A stretch of DNA of 64,000 bases from Flavobacteriales bacterium UBA2669 (GTDB taxonomy: Bacteria > Bacteroidota > Bacteroidia > Flavobacteriales_E > Vicingaceae): assembly GCA_002359215.1 (NCBI GenBank), contig DEMN01000012.1:497645-561644 (forward strand), read 5' to 3'. Shown one piece after another: positions 1-8,856 of the stretch. The position numbers were made by a program, and so were the translations under genes. Within the stretch, counting starts at the first letter, position 1, and each line of letters starts with the position of its first letter. Under the pieces are notes generated by a model that searched no databases, was not told where the DNA came from, and was given only the letters and a program-made list of their open reading frames with translations.

Positions 1-440
1 GAAAGTTGTCCGAGATGATAATAGCTATGTTCAATAATGCCCTCAATATTTCTCAAATACGTTCCATATTTTTCATCCACAAACGGCTTATCTAATTTAC
101 TATCTGCTATATTTGCGACTTCTTTGACAAATTCTTCAGAATTAAGTAGAAATTCATTCATTAATCTTTGCCAGTCAGCTTCTGATTCAATAGGTTGAAT
201 GTCAAAACTGTATTTATCTCGAATCTCGAGTTCGCCACCTTTAAAAACATTTAAAAGTCCAGCCAAATAATAATTTACGTGAAAAATCAGGGAAGCAATT
301 GTATTTAACGATCCAATTTTAAGGGTTGCTTGTTGCCATGTTACACTTTCTATTTGTGATTTGTAATTCGTGTTCGCAATCCAGTACCCATTTAGTAGAA
401 CTTCATTCAATCGATTTGCGAGATATTTATTTCTTTCCAT
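1..440 (-). CDS. DinB-superfamily protein (DUF1572-like), 3' end cut by window edge
   Basis: An open frame starts at the ATG at 440-438 and runs off the left edge without a stop, giving about 146 residues. Three histidines sit where the DinB/YfiT four-helix-bundle family places its metal ligands: His54 in IFHVNYYLAG, and His138 and His142 in EHSYYHLGQ. The HxxxH near the end of the visible part is the usual last metal-binding helix, so little is probably missing. DinB-like proteins are small soluble metal-dependent transferases or hydrolases, often thiol-linked; the substrate here is unknown. It is the first of three minus-strand genes separated by odd GC-richer linkers. Family assignment is fairly sure, function is not. 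Confidence 0.75.
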   Translation of the reverse strand, partial: MERNKYLANRLNEVLLNGYWIANTNYKSQIESVTWQQATLKIGSLNTIASLIFHVNYYLAGLLNVFKGGELEIRDKYSFDIQPIESEADWQRLMNEFLLNSEEFVKEVANIADSKLDKPFVDEKYGTYLRNIEGIIEHSYYHLGQL

Positions 441-505
441 TCTGGGTGCTTATATTTGGTATAATTTACTAAAACAAAAGTAGTAATATATTATTTATTA
501 CTTTA

Positions 506-540
506 CCACAAGCGTGGACGCTTGAGGCAGCGGAGGGGGC
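506..540. repeat. GC-rich palindromic intergenic element
   Basis: The perfect palindrome CAAGCGTGGACGCTTG (509-524; 7-base arms, GG centre) is followed by a purine- and G-rich run to 540. It lies between the stop of the 549-1340 gene and the start of the DinB-like gene. Its base composition is far richer in G and C than the flanks, as expected for a dispersed intergenic repeat, a cassette boundary or a strong hairpin. No U-tract follows it on either strand, so it is not a classical terminator. Confidence 0.45.
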
Positions 541-548
541 TTATTTTC

Positions 549-1340
549 TTATGTTAAAAATTCATTTTGTAGAAGGTAAAGTATAGTTAAAACACAACCT
601 ACACCTAGAAATATGAATGCTATTAAATTAGCTGCAAATCCATTTTTTTGATTTGATTTTTGAATAAATAATGCCCAAGTGATAAGCATAAAAAAGAACG
701 AATTCCATATCAGAGCTATCCACACAAATATTCTCTCTATATTTTTACTAAATGGAATAATGAATCTGTTTTGTTTTTCTATTTCATTGCTTCTGTTAAC
801 AACAAGAATTTCTCCATCTACAATTCTTGAGGTGGTTGTGGGAAGTGAACTAGTTTTATTGACAGAATAGTAGGTTGAAATATTAATTCGATCTCCTGGA
901 TTGAGCAAATCTGGCATAAGCCATATTTTCTTCTCGGATTTTCTATCGCTGAGTTCAATCGTCTCTGGAAGAGTATTTAATTCATATTTCAAAAGCACTG
1001 CATTAGGATCAAAATCAATTACCATTTCTTTTACAAAGTCTTTACCAGTAATTGCAGAGTTTCCCGTATTTATCAAACTAAGATTTACCTTATAAAGATT
1101 ATCAACCGCAATGCTATCGAACGAAATTGAAATACCTGAACCTTTAAGGGTTGTCTTGTCTACTAATGAGATAAACGAGTCAATTGTTAAGGTTAATTCC
1201 TTCTTTTTTTCAGCAAGTACAAAGAGTACGATTGCTACTATGATTCCAACTAAACCAAGTATGTTAGAATATTTAAAAATAGTTTTCAAAACATTCTTCG
1301 TTTCTTGCTTTCCTTCATTTCTAACTTGATTAAAGTCCAT
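549..1340 (-). CDS. Hypothetical membrane protein, 263 aa
   Basis: I do not recognise a family. The predicted protein has one hydrophobic segment near residues 26-45 and two more at about 205-227 and 235-258. Between them is a polar region of roughly 155 residues, beta-rich in appearance, which probably forms one domain on one side of the membrane. There is no signal-peptidase site. Neighbours are a DinB-like protein and another unknown membrane-anchored protein, all on the minus strand and separated by unusual linkers, so the gene is probably accessory. The start ATG at 1340 is the only sensible one. Confidence 0.6.
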   Translation of the reverse strand: MDFNQVRNEGKQETKNVLKTIFKYSNILGLVGIIVAIVLFVLAEKKKELTLTIDSFISLVDKTTLKGSGISISFDSIAVDNLYKVNLSLINTGNSAITGKDFVKEMVIDFDPNAVLLKYELNTLPETIELSDRKSEKKIWLMPDLLNPGDRINISTYYSVNKTSSLPTTTSRIVDGEILVVNRSNEIEKQNRFIIPFSKNIERIFVWIALIWNSFFFMLITWALFIQKSNQKNGFAANLIAFIFLGVGCVLTILYLLQNEFLT

Positions 1341-1370
1341 ATTTTTCTCTATTCATAAATTAAGATGAGG

Positions 1371-1410
1371 TAACGAGCTATGCATTATACACCTTGTTGC
1401 CGGTTTGTTA
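1371..1410. repeat. Imperfect palindromic linker (attC-like or dispersed repeat)
   Basis: This 40-base segment begins TAACGAGC and ends GTTTGTTA, so its ends are imperfectly complementary, and it contains the GC-rich core TTGCCGG. It sits 4 bases past the stop of the 1415-2173 gene and 30 bases before the start of the 549-1340 gene. The TAAC...GTTA ends and the position between single unrelated genes recall integron attC sites, but it is shorter than typical attC sites and no integrase is visible. A dispersed intergenic repeat is equally likely. Confidence 0.35.
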
Positions 1411-1414
1411 TTTT

Positions 1415-2173
1415 TTATTTTTCTAAGTCCATTGGGTTTGCCCACTTCCAATCAGCTCTATAATTGGGATCAAGAATTACAAAGTGATTTTCTATTAAGT
1501 CCTGACACGTTTTTAAATTTTGTTCTAATGTCTTAACATCTAAAGGTGATAATTCGAATGAAAATGATTCTTTAAATGTTGTTTTTCTATCAGCTACAAA
1601 AACTTCAATTGTTCCATCATATTTTCCCGCTTTCCAAGGGAAATGATTTTTGAATAAATTATTAAAGTCATTGTACTCTTTAGTGGTTTTGATTTGAGTA
1701 TGATCAGTTTCGTTGCTTGTTAGATTTATGTAAGTTTCATTAGTGGCTGAAAAGAGTTTTGAATATTCTTCCTTAAACTTCTTATTTTGGAACCCTACCT
1801 TTTTTTCTGTTAAAGTTTCAGTAGGGACTTTAATAGCTATCGCTTTTTGATTCTTTTTGTAAGGAATGATTCCACTTTCAGGAATGTCCATTTCTAATAA
1901 TATTTCTTCAAACCATTCCCAATGAAAAACTGAAGTTTCGTTCTTTTCATGTCTAATAGTTAACTGAACTTTTTTTATGAACGCATCTTTATGTTCAGCA
2001 GAGAAAGCCATATTTAGATTAACAATAGGTCCGTGTGAGGTAAACCCTATTTCAAGTTCTTTATGGTTTAATATTTCAACTTGTGTTTTAGTAAACAGCT
2101 TGTTCATCCAAATAGCCATTGGATAAACCCAAGCAAATGCACCAATTATTGCTAATATTTCGAACAAATCCAT
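1415..2173 (-). CDS. Hypothetical membrane-anchored protein, 252 aa
   Basis: The family is not recognised. Residues 5-24 form a single hydrophobic helix without a cleavage site, so the protein is probably anchored by its N-terminus. The remaining 225 residues are soluble and charged, with alternating hydrophobic stretches suggesting a beta-sandwich. The domain ends with a Trp-rich tail (ADWKWANP). It is on the same strand as the two genes further left and is separated from dnaK by the dnaK terminator, so it is a separate transcription unit. Confidence 0.6.
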   Translation of the reverse strand: MDLFEILAIIGAFAWVYPMAIWMNKLFTKTQVEILNHKELEIGFTSHGPIVNLNMAFSAEHKDAFIKKVQLTIRHEKNETSVFHWEWFEEILLEMDIPESGIIPYKKNQKAIAIKVPTETLTEKKVGFQNKKFKEEYSKLFSATNETYINLTSNETDHTQIKTTKEYNDFNNLFKNHFPWKAGKYDGTIEVFVADRKTTFKESFSFELSPLDVKTLEQNLKTCQDLIENHFVILDPNYRADWKWANPMDLEK

Positions 2174-2300
2174 TTATATTCTTTTAATTTCTAATAACTT
2201 ATTTATATCCTCAGTTTTTAGTTAAATAGTTGAGTTTTATTTCCCTCCAAATTTATTCAAAATAGCTTGTTAATCAAATAGATGTTAATAACTACTGAAT

Positions 2301-2337
2301 AAATAAAAAAATCCCTGCTAATTGCTTAACAGGGATT
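2301..2337 (-). terminator. Rho-independent terminator of dnaK
   Basis: Arms AATCCCTG (2310-2317) and CAGGGATT (2330-2337) are perfectly complementary around a 12-base loop. On the minus strand the stem is followed by a T-rich tract (complement of 2301-2309). It lies 26 bases downstream of the dnaK stop codon. Confidence 0.85.
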
Positions 2338-2363
2338 TCAGGTTAACTATTTACTATGAAAAA

Positions 2364-4286
2364 TTATTTGTTGTTATCGTCTGAGTCAGTTACTTCTTCA
2401 AAGTCAACATCGGTAACTTCATCGCTACCATTTTCACCAGAAGTATTTCCAGCACTTTCAGCGCCTTCTGCTCCTCCGGCTTGTTGTTGAGCGTTGTACA
2501 TCTCTTGAGAAGCAGCTTGGAAAACCGTGTTTAGTTTTTCAATTCCTGCTTTACAAGCGTCAACATCTTTAGCTTCGTGTGCTTTTTTCAGTTCAGCTAA
2601 AGCATCCTCAATAGGTTGCTTTTTGTCAGCCGGCAATTTGTCGCCATAATCTTTCAATTGTTTTTCTGTTTGGAAGATTAAGCTATCTGCTTGGTTCATA
2701 GTTTCAGCAGTTTCTTTTGCTTTTTTATCTGCATCAGCATTTTCTTCCGCTTCACGCTTCATTCTTGCAATTTCTTCTTCACTTAATCCGGAAGAAGCTT
2801 CAATTCTAATGCTTTGTTCTTTACCGGTAGCTTTATCTTTAGCAGAAATATTCATAATTCCGTTAGCATCAATATCAAAGGTTACTTCAATTTGAGGTAC
2901 GCCTCTTGGTGCCGGTGGAATGTCAGTCAATTGAAATCTTCCTAACGATTTGTTGTCAGCAGCCATTGGTCTTTCTCCTTGTAATACATGGATATCTACC
3001 GCTGGTTGGTTGTCAGATGCTGTAGAGAAAGTCTCCGATTTTTTAGTTGGGATAGTAGTGTTGGCTTCAATTAATTTAGTCATTACACCACCCATGGTTT
3101 CAATTCCTAATGATAGAGGAGTAACATCTAACAACAATACATCTTTAACTTCTCCGGTTAATACACCACCTTGAATGGCTGCACCAATAGCAACTACTTC
3201 ATCAGGGTTTACTCCTTTAGAAGGCTCTTTTCCGAAGAATGATTTTACTGCTTCTTGTATAGCAGGGATTCTGGTAGAACCACCGACTAAAATTACTTCG
3301 TTGATGTCTTTTGCACTGTATCCTGCACTTTTTAGCGCAGTTTTACATGGCTCAATAGTTCTTTTAATTAACTCATCTGCCAATTGTTCAAACTTAGCTT
3401 TTGATAAGGTTTTTACCAAGTGTTTAGGTCCTGAAGCAGTAGCGGTAACGTAAGGCAAGTTAATTTCTGTAGAGCTGGTGCTAGAAAGTTCTACTTTAGC
3501 TTTCTCAGCAGCTTCTTTTAGCCTTTGTAATGCCATTGGGTCATCTCTAAGGTCAATACTTTCAGCAGCTTTAAATTCATCTGCTAACCAATCAATGATT
3601 ACTTGGTCAAAATCATCACCACCAAGGTGGGTATCTCCATCAGTAGATTTTACTTCAAAAACACCATCACCTAATTCAAGAATAGAAACGTCATGTGTTC
3701 CACCACCACAGTCGAACACTACAATTTTCATGTCTTGAGATTTTTTATCTAAACCGTAAGCTAAAGCAGCAGCGGTAGGCTCGTTAATGATTCTTTTTAC
3801 TTTTAATCCGGCAATTTCTCCGGCTTCTTTTGTAGCCTGACGTTGAGCATCGTTAAAGTACGCAGGTACAGTAATTACTGCTTCACTAACAGATTGTCCT
3901 AAGTAATCTTCAGCGGTTTTTTTCATTTTTTGCAATACCATTGCTGAAATTTCTTGCGGTGTATATAATCTGTCGTCAATTTTTACTCTTGGCGTATTAT
4001 TTTCCCCTTTTACTACTTCGTAAGAAGCTCTTTTTATTTCGCTAGCTACTTGGTCGAATGAATTCCCCATAAATCTTTTAATAGAAGATATGGTTTTGGT
4101 TGGGTTGGTAATAGCTTGTCTTTTAGCAGGATCTCCAACAGTTCTTTCTCCGCCCTCTAAAAAAGCAACGATAGAAGGGGTAGTTCTTTTTCCTTCAGCA
4201 TTAGGGATAACAACCGGCTCGTTACCTTCCATTACAGAAACACATGAATTGGTTGTTCCTAAGTCTATTCCTATTATTTTACTCAT
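2364..4286 (-). CDS. dnaK: Molecular chaperone DnaK (Hsp70)
   Basis: ATP-dependent cytosolic chaperone that binds unfolded polypeptides together with DnaJ and GrpE. The 640-residue protein starts with MSKIIGIDLGTTNSCV, the phosphate-1 loop of the actin-like ATPase domain. It continues with NEPTAAALAYGLD and a phosphate-2 loop reading CGGGTHDVSI, where most Hsp70s have GGGTFDVSI. The substrate-binding domain begins near residue 390, and the acidic tail ends DVDFEEVTDSDDNNK. The start at 4286 is chosen because an upstream in-frame ATG would add 26 residues in front of the universal N-terminus. No dnaJ or grpE is adjacent and no CIRCE element was found upstream, so heat-shock control is not explained by this window. 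Confidence 0.98.
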   Translation of the reverse strand: MSKIIGIDLGTTNSCVSVMEGNEPVVIPNAEGKRTTPSIVAFLEGGERTVGDPAKRQAITNPTKTISSIKRFMGNSFDQVASEIKRASYEVVKGENNTPRVKIDDRLYTPQEISAMVLQKMKKTAEDYLGQSVSEAVITVPAYFNDAQRQATKEAGEIAGLKVKRIINEPTAAALAYGLDKKSQDMKIVVFDCGGGTHDVSILELGDGVFEVKSTDGDTHLGGDDFDQVIIDWLADEFKAAESIDLRDDPMALQRLKEAAEKAKVELSSTSSTEINLPYVTATASGPKHLVKTLSKAKFEQLADELIKRTIEPCKTALKSAGYSAKDINEVILVGGSTRIPAIQEAVKSFFGKEPSKGVNPDEVVAIGAAIQGGVLTGEVKDVLLLDVTPLSLGIETMGGVMTKLIEANTTIPTKKSETFSTASDNQPAVDIHVLQGERPMAADNKSLGRFQLTDIPPAPRGVPQIEVTFDIDANGIMNISAKDKATGKEQSIRIEASSGLSEEEIARMKREAEENADADKKAKETAETMNQADSLIFQTEKQLKDYGDKLPADKKQPIEDALAELKKAHEAKDVDACKAGIEKLNTVFQAASQEMYNAQQQAGGAEGAESAGNTSGENGSDEVTDVDFEEVTDSDDNNK

Positions 4287-4378
4287 GATATTAGTTTTTA
4301 TTAGTTTAAAAATTATTTTCGAAAAGGAATAGTCAAAGGATATGCCATTGGTTTTTAACAGCATTTTCTTGAAAATAT

Positions 4379-4415
4379 GTCAGCCATTAACCGAAATTAC
4401 CGATTAATGGCTGAC
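4379..4415 (-). terminator. 12-bp perfect inverted repeat between ompA-like gene and dnaK
   Basis: Arms GTCAGCCATTAA (4379-4390) and TTAATGGCTGAC (4404-4415) match perfectly around a 13-base loop. It lies 85 bases past the stop of the PorE-like gene and about 93 bases before the dnaK start, both on the minus strand. On the minus strand it is followed by the moderately T-rich ATATTTTC, so a terminator for the upstream gene is the simplest reading. An operator or a 5' leader hairpin of dnaK is also possible. Confidence 0.55.
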
Positions 4416-4500
4416 AATTTTATGACAATAAGACAGAAATGAACTTGGTTTAGAAGTTTAATAGGGGATAAGTTTAGAAGAAAAACTAAATTAACTAAAC

Positions 4501-6636
4501 TTATTTGCTCAAAATCTTAAACTCTGTTCTTCTGTTTTCTTGATGAGCTGCTTCTTTGTCTTCTTCAAACTTAAGTTTAGCAATTTCTGCATCTGTAATT
4601 ACCAAACGAGACTCTCCGTAACCTTTAGAAACTAATCTGTCGGCAGCAATTCCATTTTTAACCAAATAATCTACACAAGATTGAGCTCTTTTTTGAGATA
4701 AGTCTTCGTTGTATTTATCTCCACCTCTTGAATCGGTATGTGCAGAAAGCTCAATTTTAATGGTTGGATTTTCGTTAAGTAATTTAACCAATCGGTCTAA
4801 CTCATTTTTAGAAGCGTCTCTAAGTGTAGCTTTATTGTAATCGTAGAAAATGTTTTTTAAGACAATGATACTTCCGATATCAATTTTCTTAAGTTCAATA
4901 TTTCTTTCTACTTCTTGGTAAGCTGCAGACTCAGGAATGTTAAAGTTCTCCGAGTGGAACAAATAGCTTTCTTTTCTGATAATTAAACCATAGTTTTTCC
5001 CTGAAGGAAGAGAAACCAAGTACTTACCGGTACTTTCGTTAGATTCAAAAGTGGCTAAGGTAACGTTTGCTTCCACATCAACTAACTCAATGCTTGCACC
5101 AAGTGGTTGTTTGGTTTTTTCATCGCTGATAATACCTTTAAGAATAGTAATTTTTTTAGCATCGGTATTTACTGCTTTTTCAATTACTTTTTCACTTACA
5201 GGTTTAGCAATAGAGGCTAATAAGTTATCTTCAGAGCTAATTTGCATCGGTTTTTCAGGACCTAAGAAAGTAATCATATAGATATCTTTTTCACCGTATC
5301 CATCAGATTTGAATGAAGAATAATAACCTCTTCTTCCGCTTGAGTTAATAATGAAGAATACATCATCATCAACAGTATTAATAGGGTAGCCTAAGTTTTT
5401 TGGTTCGCTCCAACTTCCGTTGGCTTGTTTTTCTGAAACAAAAATATCGTAGCCACCCATGCTTTTATGTCCTTGAGAAGAGAAATAAAGTGTTTTACCA
5501 TCTGGATGAATTAACACAGACTCTTCGTTATATTTAGTATTAATGTCTGGTCCTAAGTTTTGAGCGGGTCCCCAATCTTGTAATTTTTCATCCCAATTGG
5601 TAACATAAATATCACGCATACCAAATCCACCATCAGGTTTATTGCTTACAAAATACAAGGTTTTTCCATCACTAGAATAACTGGCAGAAGATTCGTGGTA
5701 TTTGGTGTTGATGTTTTTATTCATCTTTTTTGGTTTCGACCAAGAAGTTCCGATTAACTTGGTTTCATAAAGATTTCCATCCCCTTTATCATCAATATAA
5801 ATAATCATGCTTTGAGCATCTGGAGCAACAGCAACTGTAGCATCATGCTGGTCGGTATTTACGGGAGGTCCTAAATTTTCAGGAGCAGACCATCTACCAT
5901 TTATTTTTTTTGAGATGTAAATGTCTTCAAAATATTCGTTTAACCCTAAGTCTATATTACCTCCAGTAGTGGTATTTCTTCTGGAAGTAAACATCATTAC
6001 CGACTCATCCGCATTAATGATAGCCCCGTATTCAGGATATTTTGAGTTAACAATACCACCAAAATTATCGATAAAAACTCTTACAGGGTTAGCTACTAAC
6101 TCTTTGGCTGTTTTGCATTGCTCTATTCTTCTCATTAGATCTTCCAACTCAGCAGGATTTTTAGCTGCAACAGCTTTGTGTTTTTCAAAAGAAGCAATGG
6201 CTTTATCAAAATTCATGGTAATGTGATAAGCTCTTCCTAAATGGTAATGTATATCAGGAGCTACATTCGGATTTAATTTTAAGGCTTTTTCTAGGTGAGG
6301 AACGCTTTCTTCTTTATAAACGGAAGAAACCAAATAACATCTACCAATTTTATAATTCAGTTGAGAATTGTTCGGATTAAAAGTATTGGCTTTTACTAAA
6401 AAAGGTAAAGCTTCTCTGTAGTAAGAAGCTCTAATTTTATATTCATTAGAATTGTCATCTAGATATTCCGGAGACATTAATGTAAATGTTTTTTCACCTG
6501 TTTTAAGGTTTTCTTCAGCTTCTTTAAAAGCATCTTTTTGTTCTTTAAATAACTTTTTATCAAAAGGAGTGTCTTGTTGTGCTTTTACTGCAAAAGTGAA
6601 AACAAAAACTAATAAACTGATAAATATATGTTTCAT
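4501..6636 (-). CDS. PorE-like OmpA family protein (TPR, PD40/WD40-like, carboxypeptidase-regulatory-like, OmpA)
   Basis: Exported protein of 711 residues with a signal peptide (cleavage after VKAQ near residue 19). Domains in order: TPR-like helices at about 80-170; a beta-propeller of PD40/WD40-like repeats at about 195-455, with repeated phrases such as GKTLYFVSNKPDGG and GKTLYFSSQGHKSMGG; a carboxypeptidase regulatory-like fold at about 500-585; and an OmpA peptidoglycan-binding domain at about 595-711 with AHTDSRG, LSQKRAQ, GYGES and NRRTEF motifs. This order matches PorE of the type IX secretion system, which ties the T9SS to peptidoglycan, but the phylum has many paralogues, so the T9SS role is inference. 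It is followed by the inverted repeat before dnaK. Confidence 0.85.
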   Translation of the reverse strand: MKHIFISLLVFVFTFAVKAQQDTPFDKKLFKEQKDAFKEAEENLKTGEKTFTLMSPEYLDDNSNEYKIRASYYREALPFLVKANTFNPNNSQLNYKIGRCYLVSSVYKEESVPHLEKALKLNPNVAPDIHYHLGRAYHITMNFDKAIASFEKHKAVAAKNPAELEDLMRRIEQCKTAKELVANPVRVFIDNFGGIVNSKYPEYGAIINADESVMMFTSRRNTTTGGNIDLGLNEYFEDIYISKKINGRWSAPENLGPPVNTDQHDATVAVAPDAQSMIIYIDDKGDGNLYETKLIGTSWSKPKKMNKNINTKYHESSASYSSDGKTLYFVSNKPDGGFGMRDIYVTNWDEKLQDWGPAQNLGPDINTKYNEESVLIHPDGKTLYFSSQGHKSMGGYDIFVSEKQANGSWSEPKNLGYPINTVDDDVFFIINSSGRRGYYSSFKSDGYGEKDIYMITFLGPEKPMQISSEDNLLASIAKPVSEKVIEKAVNTDAKKITILKGIISDEKTKQPLGASIELVDVEANVTLATFESNESTGKYLVSLPSGKNYGLIIRKESYLFHSENFNIPESAAYQEVERNIELKKIDIGSIIVLKNIFYDYNKATLRDASKNELDRLVKLLNENPTIKIELSAHTDSRGGDKYNEDLSQKRAQSCVDYLVKNGIAADRLVSKGYGESRLVITDAEIAKLKFEEDKEAAHQENRRTEFKILSK

Positions 6637-6690
6637 AAGATTGTTTTTAATTTGAGAGATGTAAAATATATTGTTTTTTTTTAAGATGAA

Positions 6691-7749
6691 TTAGTTACAA
6701 ATTTGTTGAGAAAAGGCTTTACCATTTTTTAAACCTAACTCAGCAGCTTTGTTCCAATCTTCGCAAGCTTTATCTTCTTTTCTGAGCATTTCGTATGCAA
6801 TACCTCTGTTAAGATAGGCAGCGGCATAATTTTTATCTAATGAAATGGCTTTATCGCAATCTGCTACAGCACCTTCATAATCTTTTAATTTATATTTAGC
6901 CGAAGCTCTATTATTAAAAGCATAAGCATATTTTGGATTTAACATAATGGTTTCGTCAAAATCTTTAATAGCATCTTTATAATCACCTTTTTCGAGTTTT
7001 GCCAAGCCTCTGTTGTTGTAAGCAATAAAATAATTTTCGTTTAAGAAAATAGCTTTTGAATAGCTTTTAATAGCCAATTCATATTCGCCATTGGCACGGT
7101 AAGCACTACCTAAATTGTTATGAACGAAGCTAAGTTTTCCATCAACCATTAATGCTTTTTCGTAGTCTTTTATAGCTCCTTTAATGTCGTTTAGTTGCTT
7201 TTTAGCACTTCCTCTATCGTTAAAAGCATAAGCGTAATCGGGTTTGTTTTTTATAGCATTGTCGTATTCAGCAATAGCTTCTTTAAATTTATTATCAAGA
7301 AAATAAATGGTTCCTTTATAGTAATAAGCATCTGCATGTGTGGGGTCAATTTCTGTAGCTCGGTTAAAATCTTTTAATGCTGCTTCAGAATTTCCTAATT
7401 CGTAATAAGAACGACCTCTTAAAAAATGAGCATTAGTAGAATCAGGGTTTATTTCAACTGCTTTATCGAAATCTAAAATTGCATTTTTATAATCTTTTAG
7501 TTGAAACTTTACAGAGCCTCTGTTAAAATAAGCTTTTTCAAAGGTAGGGAAAAGTTCTATGGCTTGAGTAAAGCTTTCTATAGCACCATTTAAATTATGG
7601 CTATTAGCCTGGTTAATTCCACTATTATAAAGTTCCATTGCTTTTCCTTCTGAAAGGGCAGATGTATCACCAACGATAACATCTTGTGCAATTATGTTTG
7701 TTGAGATTAATAGGAAAGCAACTTGTAAACAAAGTTTTATTTTTTTCAT
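6691..7749 (-). CDS. Exported tetratricopeptide-repeat protein, 352 aa
   Basis: The start ATG at 7749 gives a clean signal peptide (MKKIKLCLQVAFLLISTNIIAQ). A longer frame would run back to the prmC start and is not used. From about residue 40 to the end the protein is a series of 34-residue TPR units with the typical A-Y-x-N-R-G and A-I-x-D-x-x-K-A-I patterns. At least eight can be seen, followed by a final Sel1-like piece (KEDKACEDWNKAAELG). It is probably a periplasmic scaffold; no enzymatic domain is present. It is divergent from prmC and just upstream of the PorE-like gene on the same strand, so it could belong to the same envelope function. Confidence 0.85.
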   Translation of the reverse strand: MKKIKLCLQVAFLLISTNIIAQDVIVGDTSALSEGKAMELYNSGINQANSHNLNGAIESFTQAIELFPTFEKAYFNRGSVKFQLKDYKNAILDFDKAVEINPDSTNAHFLRGRSYYELGNSEAALKDFNRATEIDPTHADAYYYKGTIYFLDNKFKEAIAEYDNAIKNKPDYAYAFNDRGSAKKQLNDIKGAIKDYEKALMVDGKLSFVHNNLGSAYRANGEYELAIKSYSKAIFLNENYFIAYNNRGLAKLEKGDYKDAIKDFDETIMLNPKYAYAFNNRASAKYKLKDYEGAVADCDKAISLDKNYAAAYLNRGIAYEMLRKEDKACEDWNKAAELGLKNGKAFSQQICN

Positions 7750-7829
7750 ATAATTTGGTTTAAGAGTTTTGTAAAAATAAGTAGCTAAAATTATAATATT
7801 TATGCCAATTTTACAAAAAAATAATAACA

Positions 7830-8693
7830 ATGAAGATTTCTTCCAATGAATTAGGCAGTGTAGTGACTTATTTTAAAAGTGAATTGGCTTCTTTTTACGA
7901 TAAAAATGAGTTGGAAAGTATGCTTTATATCCTTTTTCAGCATTATTTTGGAGTAACTAAAACAGCTATTATTCTTAATAAAGATAGAAAACTTTCTGAA
8001 TCGGATTTGTTGTTGGTGATTTATGCAGTAAAGGAGCTGAAAAAATATAAACCTTTAGCTTATATTATTGGCGAATGGGAGTTTTTCGGATTGTCTTTTT
8101 TTGTTAATGAGTATGTGCTTATTCCCCGACCTGAAACAGAAGAATTGGTTCAATTAATTATAAATGATTACGATAATCATCCACCTAACAATATATTAGA
8201 TATCGGTAGTGGTAGTGGTTGTATTGCATTGAGTTTAAAATATCATTTTAAAAATGCAACGGTAACTGCTTGGGATATTTCTAATGAAGTTTTAAAAGTT
8301 ATTGATAGAAATGCGAAGAACTTACAGCTAGAAATTAAAATAAATAAAGTAGATGCGTTATCTAATCCGGATGTAAATGTAAAATATGATGTAATAGTAA
8401 GCAACCCACCTTATATTACGAATAAAGAACAAGACCAAATGCACAGTAATGTGCTTGATTATGAACCTCATTTAGCGTTGTTTGTTCCCGATGAAAATCC
8501 GTTGCTTTTTTATGAGAGAATTGCAAACATTGCGGTTAAGCATCTTAATAAAAATGGAAGTTTATATGTGGAAATAAATGAGCAATTTGGAGATGAAGTA
8601 GGATTACTTTTCAACAAAAAAGGTCTTAATAAGGTAGAAATAGTTAAGGATATTAATGATAAAAATAGAATGGTTAAAGCAGTATTAAGCTGA
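7830..8693 (+). CDS. prmC: Peptide chain release factor N5-glutamine methyltransferase
   Basis: SAM-dependent enzyme that methylates the GGQ glutamine of release factors. The 287-residue length is normal. The N-terminal helical domain ends with PLAYIIGEWEFFG, followed by IPRPETEELV. The Rossmann methyltransferase domain has DIGSGSGCIALSL (SAM loop, about residues 122-134) and the catalytic NPPY motif (VSNPPYIT). It is transcribed away from the TPR gene from an 80-base intergenic region. Confidence 0.96.
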   Translation: MKISSNELGSVVTYFKSELASFYDKNELESMLYILFQHYFGVTKTAIILNKDRKLSESDLLLVIYAVKELKKYKPLAYIIGEWEFFGLSFFVNEYVLIPRPETEELVQLIINDYDNHPPNNILDIGSGSGCIALSLKYHFKNATVTAWDISNEVLKVIDRNAKNLQLEIKINKVDALSNPDVNVKYDVIVSNPPYITNKEQDQMHSNVLDYEPHLALFVPDENPLLFYERIANIAVKHLNKNGSLYVEINEQFGDEVGLLFNKKGLNKVEIVKDINDKNRMVKAVLS

Positions 8694-8856
8694 TTGAAAG
8701 TTAAAAATGATATGCTAATTAAATCTACATTAATAAGTTTTTAATAAAATCTTGTTTTTTGTATTTAAAAGTCATTTTATTTTAAGTTGATAATGCTTAC
8801 TTTCGTAACTTGAATTTTAGAAATAAATAATATATAAATTTTTTAAAGAATAGATA

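Noticed and set aside
1371..1410. Confident integron attC call.
   Set aside because: The element is shorter than typical attC sites, its arms pair imperfectly, and no integrase gene is visible; kept only as a low-confidence repeat.
2950..3738. Long open frames antisense to dnaK, and similar antisense frames across the window.
   Set aside because: They mirror highly conserved genes in the opposite frame, have no recognisable domain or start context, and are coding shadows.
4286..4364. N-terminal extension of DnaK by 26 residues from an upstream ATG.
   Set aside because: The universal DnaK start (MSKIIGIDLGTTNS) is preceded by its own ATG at 4286, and the extra residues match nothing in the family.
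4287..4500. CIRCE heat-shock operator upstream of dnaK.
   Set aside because: No TTAGCACTC/GAGTGCTAA arms are present; the inverted repeat there has an unrelated sequence.
6691..7749. Possible DNA repeat array or CRISPR within the TPR gene.
   Set aside because: The periodicity comes from 34-residue protein repeats; the DNA copies are diverged and lie in one open frame.
7750..7830. Longer start for the TPR protein running back to the prmC start.
   Set aside because: It would add 27 residues before a complete signal peptide and fill the divergent promoter region.
8797..8805. TTG at 8787-8789 as the -33 box of the etfBA promoter.
   Set aside because: The spacing to TACTTTCG is only 8 bases, far short of the 19-21 needed.
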